NCBI GenBank assembly: GCA_964615765.1
Contig: CAZTQN010000070.1
Span: forward strand, 1-6,114
Length of the DNA: 6,114 nt
Source: CAZTQN01 sp964615765
GTDB lineage: Bacteria; Planctomycetota; Phycisphaerae; Phycisphaerales; UBA1924
Reading direction: 5' to 3'
Shown: positions 1 to 6,081 of the stretch, one piece after another
Layout: every line of letters starts with the position of its first letter
Numbering within the stretch: the first letter of the stretch is position 1
Program-made: the position numbers and the translations under genes
Notes under the pieces: generated by a model
The model's input: only the letters and a program-made list of their open reading frames with translations
The model's database searches: none
Told to the model about the DNA's origin: nothing

Positions 1-3000
1 GGCTCCGGACTGGTTGAAGTCGGCGGGGCAGCAGGGGGCGGCGGGCGTGCCGGCGGGGGTGCAGGCGAGGTTGGGGCCGGCGTAGCGGGAGAAGGGGAGG
101 GCGCGGCAGTCGACGGAGTTCAGCAGCGTGCACGTGGCCCCGCGGCAGCAGACGCTGACGGGCTGCAGGCAGGGGCTGGGCGTGCAGGTGGTGCCGACGC
201 CCTGGAAGTTCAGGGCCAGGTTCACGCACGCGCCCTGCGTGGTGATCGCGCACGAGCCGCCGGAGGCGAGCGGCGTGCAGCAGGCGCCGAGCTCGCTTGC
301 CAGCGGCGGGAGCGCGTTGCGGCTGAGCTGGACTTCACCGAGCGGGCCGCCGCGGCTGCCGGGGCAGACGGCGTTGACGGTGACCAGGTCGGCCCGCTGA
401 TCGCCGGTGACGTCGCCGGCGAGGACCTGCTGCGGGCAGACGCCGCTCTGCTGGTCGGCGACCTGCGTGAAGGCGACCTGGCGGAGGCCGGTCTGGGCGT
501 CGGTGGTCGAGTCGTTGCGGAGGATCTTGAGCGCCCGCGTAGTCGACGACACGGCGGCGACGACGGCGGCGTCGAGGTCGCCGTCGTTGTCGACGTCGGC
601 GAGCGTGATCGAGCGCGGGTCGCTGGGCGGGGCGTTCGCGGCGGCCGGCGCGATGACGTACTCGACGGCGGGCGCGAAGCCCGGGCTGGCGCCGGGGTTG
701 AGCTCGCTGAACAGCCCGGTGCTGCGGAGCACGGCGACGGACTGCCCGGCGCGGTTCACAGTGACGACGTCCTCGCCGCCTTCGGCGCCGGCCCCGCCCG
801 GGCCGAGGCGTCCGACGACGATCTCGACGGGGTCGTCGCCGGTGGGGATGAGCGCGGCGGGCGCTTCGGGCGTGAAGATGCCCCCGTCGTTCTGGTTGGC
901 GATGACGAAGACGGCGCCGATGTTCTGCGGGCCGCGGATGGCGGCGGCGGCGTCGAGGTCTTTGTCCTGATCGGGATTGAAGGAGGCCAGGTCGCTGGCG
1001 CGCCAGCCGGCGGGCAGCCCGCGCACGCTGCTGGGCACGTTCGGGAACGTGCCCGACCCGCCGGAGTTCCGGACCGCGGCGATCGAGCCGGTGTTGCCCG
1101 TGCCCGCCGAGCCTTCGTTGCCGATGAGCAGGTCGACGCCGTTGTTGCCGAGCGCGGCGGGGTCGAGATCCGCCGCGGCCAGCGCGACGGGGCGCGAGCC
1201 GGACGGGAGCGTGATGACGGCGGGCGACGGGTCGGTGAAGTTGACGACGCCGGCGACGGCGCTCTGGCGGCGCAGCACGACGACGGTGTCGGAGGTGGCG
1301 TTGGCGATGGCCAGGTCGTTGCCGTTGACGCCGTCGAAGTCGGCGATGGCGACGGCGAGCGGCTCGTTGCCGCCCGAGGGGATCTGCACGGTGGAGAACA
1401 CGCCGAGGCCGTTGTTGATGAGCAGCGCGACGTTGCCGGGCCCGGTGCCGGTGGGCAGCGCGACGGCCAGGTCGAGGTCGCTGTCGCCGTCGAGATCGCC
1501 GATGGCGGCACCGGCGGGCGTGCTGGTCAGGTCGGTCTGCGCGGGCGGGTTGTAGCCGGCGGCGGCGGGGAGGTCGGCGACGCGGACGGTGATGCCGTTC
1601 GCGCCCGGGCCGCGCAGGCCGCGGTACTCGGCGCGGAGGAACTTGTTCTGCACCGTGGGCGCGGTGAGCGCGGGGAAGAAGATGACGTCGAACTGGCGCC
1701 CGGTGATGATGGTCTGCCCGGGCGCGACGGGGTTCGGCGTTTGCACGCCGATGGGCCCGTCGGCGGAGACGAGCTCGAAGGTGTCGGCGGGCGACGGCTG
1801 GAAGCCGGGGGCGAAGGAGACGAACAGCCCGCCGCCGAGCGCGACCTCGCCGGCGCCGTTGATGTCGAGGCGGTCGAACTGCCCGGGGGCGGCGCCGGCG
1901 ATCTGGGCCTCGAGCCGTCCGGAGAACGCGCCGAGGTCCTGGATCTGCCCGACCTGGGCGTACCCGCCGTTGATCGTGAGCGTGCCGGGCGAGGACGCGC
2001 CGCCGGCGAGCACGGGCCCGGGCGCGATGCGTCCGAAGTTGACGACGTTGCCGTTGACGGCGCCGTCGCCGGTGACGCGGCCGTCGTTGAGCAGGAAGAT
2101 GCCGGTGAAGGGGATGCCGGTGCCGACGTTGACGCTGGCGGGCGCGGCGACGTTGAGCTCGCCGTTGTCGATGATGAGGAAGAAGGGGATGTCCCACGAC
2201 GAGCCGGCGCCGGCGAGCGTGACCAGGCCGAACGAGCCGGGCTGATCGCCGATGGTGGCGTCGCGCGAGGTGACGCGCCCGCCGTTGACGATGTCCATGC
2301 GGCCGTTGCCCTGGAAGCCGACGACCAGCGAGCGTTCGGCGACCAGGCGTGCGTCGCCGTCGATGGTGAGCAGGTTGGAGACGCCGGGAGCCGTCGCGGC
2401 TTGCGCGATCTGCACGTTGGCGGCGGAAAACGTGCCGCCGGACGACGGGTTCGGGCTCGGCGGCGGGACCGCGGCGCCGGTGATCGTGAGCGCCGCGCTG
2501 TCGGAGGCGCGCGTGCCGACGACGAGCGACGGGTTGATCAGATCGGTCGCGGTCAGCGTGGTCTGCGTGAGATCGAGCGTGACATCGCCGCGGGCGACGG
2601 TGAGGGATCGGACACTACGCGCGGCCACGCCGAGCGGCGGTGGGGGGGTGGAGGCGGTGAGGGTGGAGGGGAGATCGAAGAGGGCGTCGTGCGTGGCGTT
2701 GGGGACGGAAGGCGTCCAGTGCGTCGGAAGATCCCAGTTGCCCCCGATCGGTGCACGCCACTCCCGGGGACCCGGGCACGTGACACAGTTGACTTGTGAC
2801 TCGTACGCGCCGCGGTCGACGTGAGGCGGCAGCCCTGGGCCGCTGTTAGCCACGCCGGGATCATCCACCAAACGAAGAAAGCCCAGTCTGTCTTGCGGCA
2901 GTAACTCGGTCGAGTTGCCATCCCCGTCGACATCGTACGTGTCGATGGGAAGTGCGAGGCCATCGCCCGAGTCAATCGCTCCCGAATCGGCCCGAAGCCG

Positions 3001-5685
3001 AAGGTCGCCGTAGTCGTCGTCGTTGGAACCCCAGATACCGTCGACGCCCGCGTTCGGCAGCCGCACAAAGTTTGGGTTGCTGCCGCTTCCGCCGGCTCCT
3101 CCGAAACTTCCGGTCCATCCCTGGATGGTATTGTGCGCCGGGATGGCGTTGCCGGGCGCGAGTTGCTCGTCTTGAGACGCCGTTGACCCGCTGAAGTTTG
3201 CCCAGAGAATGGAGTTCGCGATGAGCAGTGGCGTTGTGCCAGACTTTCGAACCGCCGTCGACCCGAGGACTTGGGTGCCGTTGGCAACAACGGTAGAGTT
3301 AATGAGTGTGTACCCCGAGCCCCCGCCGGCCGACCCCTCGAAAGCGATCGCGGATGTTGTTCCCGCCGATCCGCCGGTTCCGTTGCCGACAAATTCACAG
3401 CCGGCAATGGTGAACCCCCTCGCCGAGTCGAGAACCAGACCGGTACTGCCGCCGTCGCCCGAGTTCGCGAGAAAACGGCAGTTGATAAATCCCGCCGGAG
3501 TGCTTGTCTGATCGCCGCCGCCATTGAAGGAGAACGAGCCTGCCGCACCGCGGGTCGCCGCTGAGTTGCGGAGGAACGTGCACCGTACAAAGGCCGGAGA
3601 AATCGGTGATCCAGTGGTGTTGAGCCCGATCGCGCCGCCCTCCGCGGCATCCGCGCGATTCAGCTCGAAATGACAGTCGTCGAAGCGGGGAGCGGACGGC
3701 GCGAACATGCCAAGGCGCACGGCGCCCCCGGCAGGGGAGACTCCGGCGATGGCGCGATTCTGATTGAAAATGCACGAGCGGAAAAATGGCGACGAAGTGC
3801 CAAGGACGGCGGCAGCCCCGCCGATACCGGCCTGGTTGAGATGGAAGTACACGTAAGCAATCTCTGGCGAGGCATCGACGAGCAACAGGCCGCCTCCCGC
3901 ATCGTTCGGCGCCAAGGCGGTGGCGGCGCCCGCCGCGATCGTGACGCCGTCGAGCACGGTGGTCCGTTGCAGGGACGCGCCCGTCACCACATGCAGTGAG
4001 TTGTCGGCACGGTTCAACTCGCCGCTGTCGTCACCGTTGAGGTCGCCAGACAGTATGGTGGCCTTTGTGGGATCAAGAGCGTCCGGAGTTGTCGTTGGCG
4101 GCGAGCCACGTTCGGCGAGAGAGGTCTCGGACCCGGCAAAGCCGCCGTACAGCGCAACGCCGTTAACAAGCTGAAAGGTTGAAGTCTTGCTCCCCGAGCC
4201 ATTGGGCAACGTGACAGATTCATCGGGGCGGTAAGTGCCTCTGCGGACCCAGATCGACGCCGTGTACCCGGAGTTGGCTTCCGCTTGTGCGAGCGCGTCC
4301 GGGATGTACTTGAAGGCTGTCGCCCACGACTCTCCGTTTCCTCCAGCGGGCCGGGATCCGTCGACATACAGAACGAGCGGGAACGGAGTCGAGTTTTGTT
4401 CGATGGCGCCGATGTCGGGCAGAGCGACGCCGTCATCGTTGCCGTCGACAACGCGGCGATTTCGCAGATTATCAACGAGGCCTGTCGGAACACCCAGGTC
4501 AGCGCCGCGGCCGTTGATGATCCGGTAGTCCCGCTGCGCTTCGTTGGCGAACTCGGCGCAGCAGCCCGCATACCCCTGCTGGTCGAACTTGGCGCGATTG
4601 GCGGGAGTGGCCTGGAAGTTCAGAATCACAAATATGAACGGCGCTGTATTAATGTAGCTGAAGTCGCCAACATTCACGCAGTTGAAGATGCGGGTTGTTC
4701 CGCTCCCGTCCGCTCCGATCGCCGTTCCAGTTCCTGTGAAAACACACGCGTTCACCGTCACAAAATTGTTCGCGGTAACAGAAGAATATATAGCCGACGA
4801 CTCTGATGCAAAGGTGCAGGACACAATGGTGGAGCCAGTGAGCGGTCGAATCGCGTAGCCGGAAGTGGAGTTGTTGGCGAAGATGCTGTTGGAAAGGGCG
4901 ATAAGTCCCCGAATCGCGCCGATGGCGGGTCCCCCGCCAAAGTCCTCGCCGCTGTCATTGTCGAAGAACCTGCAGCGGTCGATCGCCGTTGCCGGCTCTG
5001 TCGCGGGCGCATAGATGCCCCCCGCTGGACGCGTGGCGAAGTTGCGACGGAGCTCGCACTCCGTGAAGGAGCAGTTCGGCCCAACATGCGCCCCGGCCCC
5101 TTGGATGATCTTCGCGAGCGGGTCGTTCGCGTTCCCTCCCTCGATGATGAGCCCTTCAAAGGCAGAGCTCCCCGTCGCGGAGATCACCCGGTAGGCGTTG
5201 TCGCTTATGGTTCCGACGTCATCGTTGTTGGCGAGATCGCCGCTGAGCACTGTTGCGTGCGCGGCGGTCGGGAAGTTGGTCGTCGCCCACGGAGACGGCC
5301 TTTGGCGGATGCTGATCTCGTTTCCTACGAAGCTCCCGAACAGGCTGACCTTTTCCGGAACGGCAAACACCACCGACCGTGCATCTCCGACACGACTTTG
5401 CGCAACGGGAACGTACCGTCCCCGTGCGATCCAGACTTGGACGTTGCGTGTCGCGAGAGGAATCGCGCTTGCCTGCTGGAACGCCGCGTCGAGTGACTGA
5501 TATGCCGTCCCCCAGCTCTGCCCGTTGCCTCCCGCCGGCGCTGCGGCATTAACGTAAATGATCGTCTGCGCACTCGCCGCGCGCGCCGTCCACATCGTTG
5601 CGACGATGATGATGACGACGGCGATACGCCTAGAAAGGCCGGGCTGCCGCTCCGGCTCTTGAGCGTCTATCTGGCGCGCGCACAT
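1..5685 (-). CDS. Giant secreted multidomain protein: two beta-helix modules, beta-strand repeats, FG-GAP propeller, Cys-rich repeats, dockerin-like C-terminus (3' end outside window)
   Basis: One minus-strand frame is open for 1895 codons from ATG 5683-5685 to the window edge, with no stop. An in-frame TGA lies upstream near 5755. ATG 5685 is chosen because GGAGGT sits 7 nt upstream and a signal peptide follows directly. Order of parts: signal peptide 1-39; beta-helix 43-429; beta-helix 439-963; PEP-CTERM/autotransporter-like beta-strand repeats 976-1385; seven FG-GAP/VCBS-like units 1390-1799; two Cys-rich repeats 1801-1886; start of a GC-type dockerin-like domain from 1887. Family knowledge: such proteins are exported and are thought to work in adhesion, surface structure or carbohydrate contact. 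No enzyme active site is visible, so the function is unknown. If the dockerin-like end has its usual length, only some tens of residues are missing. Codon usage changes sharply near residue 992. The gene appears to have its own promoter. The reading frame is secure; the biological role is not. Confidence 0.93.
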   Translation of the reverse strand, partial: MCARQIDAQEPERQPGLSRRIAVVIIIVATMWTARAASAQTIIYVNAAAPAGGNGQSWGTAYQSLDAAFQQASAIPLATRNVQVWIARGRYVPVAQSRVGDARSVVFAVPEKVSLFGSFVGNEISIRQRPSPWATTNFPTAAHATVLSGDLANNDDVGTISDNAYRVISATGSSAFEGLIIEGGNANDPLAKIIQGAGAHVGPNCSFTECELRRNFATRPAGGIYAPATEPATAIDRCRFFDNDSGEDFGGGPAIGAIRGLIALSNSIFANNSTSGYAIRPLTGSTIVSCTFASESSAIYSSVTANNFVTVNACVFTGTGTAIGADGSGTTRIFNCVNVGDFSYINTAPFIFVILNFQATPANRAKFDQQGYAGCCAEFANEAQRDYRIINGRGADLGVPTGLVDNLRNRRVVDGNDDGVALPDIGAIEQNSTPFPLVLYVDGSRPAGGNGESWATAFKYIPDALAQAEANSGYTASIWVRRGTYRPDESVTLPNGSGSKTSTFQLVNGVALYGGFAGSETSLAERGSPPTTTPDALDPTKATILSGDLNGDDSGELNRADNSLHVVTGASLQRTTVLDGVTIAAGAATALAPNDAGGGLLLVDASPEIAYVYFHLNQAGIGGAAAVLGTSSPFFRSCIFNQNRAIAGVSPAGGAVRLGMFAPSAPRFDDCHFELNRADAAEGGAIGLNTTGSPISPAFVRCTFLRNSAATRGAAGSFSFNGGGDQTSTPAGFINCRFLANSGDGGSTGLVLDSARGFTIAGCEFVGNGTGGSAGTTSAIAFEGSAGGGSGYTLINSTVVANGTQVLGSTAVRKSGTTPLLIANSILWANFSGSTASQDEQLAPGNAIPAHNTIQGWTGSFGGAGGSGSNPNFVRLPNAGVDGIWGSNDDDYGDLRLRADSGAIDSGDGLALPIDTYDVDGDGNSTELLPQDRLGFLRLVDDPGVANSGPGLPPHVDRGAYESQVNCVTCPGPREWRAPIGGNWDLPTHWTPSVPNATHDALFDLPSTLTASTPPPPLGVAARSVRSLTVARGDVTLDLTQTTLTATDLINPSLVVGTRASDSAALTITGAAVPPPSPNPSSGGTFSAANVQIAQAATAPGVSNLLTIDGDARLVAERSLVVGFQGNGRMDIVNGGRVTSRDATIGDQPGSFGLVTLAGAGSSWDIPFFLIIDNGELNVAAPASVNVGTGIPFTGIFLLNDGRVTGDGAVNGNVVNFGRIAPGPVLAGGASSPGTLTINGGYAQVGQIQDLGAFSGRLEAQIAGAAPGQFDRLDINGAGEVALGGGLFVSFAPGFQPSPADTFELVSADGPIGVQTPNPVAPGQTIITGRQFDVIFFPALTAPTVQNKFLRAEYRGLRGPGANGITVRVADLPAAAGYNPPAQTDLTSTPAGAAIGDLDGDSDLDLAVALPTGTGPGNVALLINNGLGVFSTVQIPSGGNEPLAVAIADFDGVNGNDLAIANATSDTVVVLRRQSAVAGVVNFTDPSPAVITLPSGSRPVALAAADLDPAALGNNGVDLLIGNEGSAGTGNTGSIAAVRNSGGSGTFPNVPSSVRGLPAGWRASDLASFNPDQDKDLDAAAAIRGPQNIGAVFVIANQNDGGIFTPEAPAALIPTGDDPVEIVVGRLGPGGAGAEGGEDVVTVNRAGQSVAVLRSTGLFSELNPGASPGFAPAVEYVIAPAAANAPPSDPRSITLADVDNDGDLDAAVVAAVSSTTRALKILRNDSTTDAQTGLRQVAFTQVADQQSGVCPQQVLAGDVTGDQRADLVTVNAVCPGSRGGPLGEVQLSRNALPPLASELGACCTPLASGGSCAITTQGACVNLALNFQGVGTTCTPSPCLQPVSVCCRGATCTLLNSVDCRALPFSRYAGPNLACTPAGTPAAPCCPADFNQSGA
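28..285 (-). repeat. Two Cys-rich repeats preceding the dockerin-like end (residues 1801-1886)
   Basis: Unit 1 starts ACCTPLASGGSC, passes through ITTQGAC and ends GVGTTCTPSPC. Unit 2 starts VCCRGATC, passes through LLNSVDC and ends NLACTPAG, followed by APCC. Both show CC-x(n)-C-x(5-7)-C-x(n)-C spacing. Similar Cys-rich units are common near the C-termini of secreted Phycisphaerae proteins, where they probably form small disulfide-bonded knots. Unit 2 has diverged and lacks the SPNPC-like ending. The units are followed at once by PADFNQSGA (1887-1895), which resembles the start of a GC-type dockerin-like EF-hand domain. The window edge cuts that domain. Confidence 0.72.
289..1518 (-). other. 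Seven FG-GAP/VCBS-like units, probable seven-bladed beta-propeller (residues 1390-1799)
   Basis: Asp-rich loops followed by a hydrophobic strand recur every 52-70 residues. They start at about D1397 (DLDGDSDLDLAV), D1449 (DFDGVNGNDLAI), D1506 (DLDPAALGNNGVDLLI), N1570 (NPDQDKDLDAAA), G1625 (degenerate, with EDVVTV at 1638-1643), D1697 (DVDNDGDLDAAV) and D1758 (DVTGDQRADLVTV). Units 1 and 6 keep the full DxDxDxxxD calcium-loop pattern. Units 3 and 5 carry insertions or lack the ligands. In the FG-GAP/VCBS family these loops bind calcium and the units form propeller blades used in adhesion or sugar and protein binding. Seven units would close one propeller, which is an inference. Confidence 0.8.
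1531..2760 (-). other. Beta-strand-rich segment resembling PEP-CTERM/autotransporter-associated repeats (residues 976-1385)
   Basis: It begins just after a C-VT-C linker (Cys967, Cys970) with a W...GGNWDLPTHW...VPN...D-F pattern (976-1004). That pattern is typical of the entry to autotransporter-associated strand repeats. A clear repeat unit follows around residues 1125-1175: MDIVNGGRVTSRDATIGD, then GSFGLVTLAGAGSSWD. Next come SPGTLTINGGY (1232-1242) and a closing block containing PGQFDRLDINGAGEVALGGG and FAPGFQPSPADTFELVSADG. This closing block is common at the ends of T5SS/PEP-CTERM-associated proteins. A passenger-like beta-solenoid is inferred. No autotransporter barrel is seen in the window. 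Third-position GC is extremely high throughout, unlike the beta-helix half. Confidence 0.68.
2797..4371 (-). other. Second right-handed beta-helix module (residues 439-963)
   Basis: It opens with LYVDGSRPAGGNGESWATAF (439-458), closely matching the start of module 1. It then carries the canonical series IWVRRGTYRP, TFQLVNGVALYGGFAG, TILSGDLNGDD, NSLHVVTG and LDGVTI. About seven C/S-x-F/V-x-x-N rungs run from residue 634 to 830, including FRSCIFNQN, FDDCHFELN, FVRCTFLRN, FINCRFLAN, IAGCEFVGN and LIANSILWAN. The closing part has DYGDLRLRADSGAIDSGD, a DVDGDGN segment and VDRGAYES (956-963), the standard end of this family. It keeps the family consensus better than module 1. A surface-exposed beta-helix is inferred; the ligand is unknown. 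Confidence 0.83.
4399..5559 (-). other. First right-handed beta-helix module (residues 43-429)
   Basis: It opens with IYVNAAAPAGGNGQSWGTAY (43-62) and continues with VWIARGRY, TVLSGDL and NAYRVI, the opening pattern of bacterial pectin-lyase-fold surface proteins (polymorphic outer membrane protein-like). The usual YGGFAG is replaced here by FGSFVG. Rungs of the type xxxxCxFxxN follow from Cys205 to about Cys336, for example FTECELRRN, IDRCRFFDN, ALSNSIFANN and RIFNC. The module closes with DIGAIE at 424-429, the typical end signature. A Cys375-Cys376 pair lies between rungs and closure. The fold is parallel beta-helix by family resemblance. No Asp/Lys/Arg catalytic set of a polysaccharide lyase is apparent, so binding or a structural role is more likely than catalysis. 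Confidence 0.8.
5569..5685 (-). other. Signal peptide (residues 1-39)
   Basis: The first 20 residues form a long polar n-region ending in Arg19-Arg20. A hydrophobic core follows (IAVVIIIVATMW, 21-32), then a small-residue stretch ending Ala-Ser-Ala before Gln40, which is a standard signal peptidase I site. The mature protein would begin QTIIYVN, directly at the first beta-helix module. The SRR before the hydrophobic core slightly resembles a twin-arginine motif, but the rest of that consensus is missing. Sec export is the simpler reading. Confidence 0.85.
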
Positions 5686-5692
5686 CTTCAGG

Positions 5693-5698
5693 ACCTCC
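5693..5698 (-). promoter_or_regulatory. Shine-Dalgarno site of the giant gene
   Basis: The minus strand reads GGAGGT, then a 7-nt spacer, then ATG at 5685. It is a near-perfect anti-16S match at good spacing. It decides the start against the in-frame GTG codons a few triplets upstream, one of which overlaps this site. Confidence 0.85.
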
Positions 5699-5731
5699 AC
5701 GAGCACTGAGTCACCACGTCTGCGGACAGGG

Positions 5732-5760
5732 ATTTTACTGGGAAAGGACCTGTGTCACAA
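5732..5760 (-). promoter_or_regulatory. Probable sigma-70-type promoter of the giant gene
   Basis: On the minus strand, TTGTGA (5755-5760; four of six matches to TTGACA) is separated by exactly 17 nt from TAAAAT (5732-5737; five of six matches to TATAAT). This would start transcription near 5724 and give a leader of about 40 nt before the ATG. The position, spacing and AT-rich -10 box in a GC-rich region all fit. Planctomycete promoter consensus is less well known, so this is a prediction. Confidence 0.6.
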
Positions 5761-5812
5761 GCCCACCGCCCGATTAATTCAGCGATCTAGTCGCTGTCCG
5801 CGCGAACGAGAA

Positions 5813-5834
5813 GCACGCCCCCTTAAGGGCGTGC
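5813..5834 (-). terminator. GC-rich hairpin, possible terminator of an upstream leftward gene
   Basis: GCACGCCC (5813-5820) and GGGCGTGC (5827-5834) form a perfect 8-bp stem with a 6-nt loop. On the minus strand the stem is followed by TTCTCGTTCG, a modestly T-rich tail. On the plus strand there is no T tract. It lies upstream of the predicted promoter, where it could insulate the giant gene from transcription entering from the right. It could instead be a dispersed intergenic palindrome or a protein-binding site. Confidence 0.45.
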
Positions 5835-5996
5835 CTCCCGGAGAAGAGAGGAAGTGTGGTTGATGTTCGGTGTGGCGTCCGCCGCCGTCGTTCTGGTGTG
5901 GTCCACCACATCTCTCTCAGCGCCGTGCCCACCGTGTCTTGCTGCCCGCACATGAGTTCATCCGCGCTCCTTATCTTGGTTTCTTTCGTTCACTCA

Positions 5997-6036
5997 CCCC
6001 GCGTCCCCCCCTCCCCGCGTCCCCCTCCCCGCGTCC
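5997..6036. repeat. Short C-rich tandem repeat (three copies of CCCCGCGTCC)
   Basis: CCCCGCGTCC occurs at 5997-6006, 6013-6022 and 6027-6036, separated by short C/T runs (periods of 16 and 14 bp). C-rich sequence continues to about 6064. On the minus strand this gives many runs of four or more G, which could form a G-quadruplex. The stretch sits in the intergenic region. No coding function is supported. Confidence 0.7.
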
Positions 6037-6081
6037 TCCGGTTTCACCCCCCCGCCCCACGGGCCCCACGTGACCCGGCGT

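Larger units (their letters stand above)
5703..6081. other. Intergenic region upstream of the giant gene
   Basis: No convincing gene is found here. From left to right it holds the predicted leader and promoter of the giant gene, an inverted-repeat pair flanking that promoter, the hairpin at 5813-5834, a TGTGGT-rich stretch with a dyad (5897-5910), and the C-rich tandem repeat. A plus-strand open frame at 5856-6107 codes for a Pro/Arg-rich peptide that follows the C-rich repeat. It looks fortuitous. No tRNA or other RNA gene was recognised. Confidence 0.6.

Noticed and set aside
335..2197. Long minus-strand open frame of 620 codons in another frame
   Set aside because: Its product is almost entirely Arg/Pro/Ala/His low-complexity sequence. 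It is open only because the real gene in the next frame has about 97% GC at third positions, so stop codons are rare.
1741..2799. Plus-strand open frame of 352 codons
   Set aside because: It is the antisense reading of the real gene, rich in Gly/Ala/Asp/Arg without any domain pattern, and explained by the same GC bias.
2553..3650. Minus-strand open frame of 365 codons
   Set aside because: It overlaps the second beta-helix in another frame. The product is Arg/Ser/Thr/Pro-rich with no recognisable family, while the overlapped frame has clear beta-helix signatures.
3395..4571. Possible frameshift or pseudogene in the middle of the giant gene
   Set aside because: Several short frames overlap here, but the main frame continues without a stop and keeps successive beta-helix rungs, so no break is needed.
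5629..5685. Tat signal peptide
   Set aside because: Ser-Arg-Arg precedes the hydrophobic core, but the residues after it (Ile-Ala-Val) do not fit the twin-arginine consensus. A Sec signal with an ASA cleavage site is simpler.
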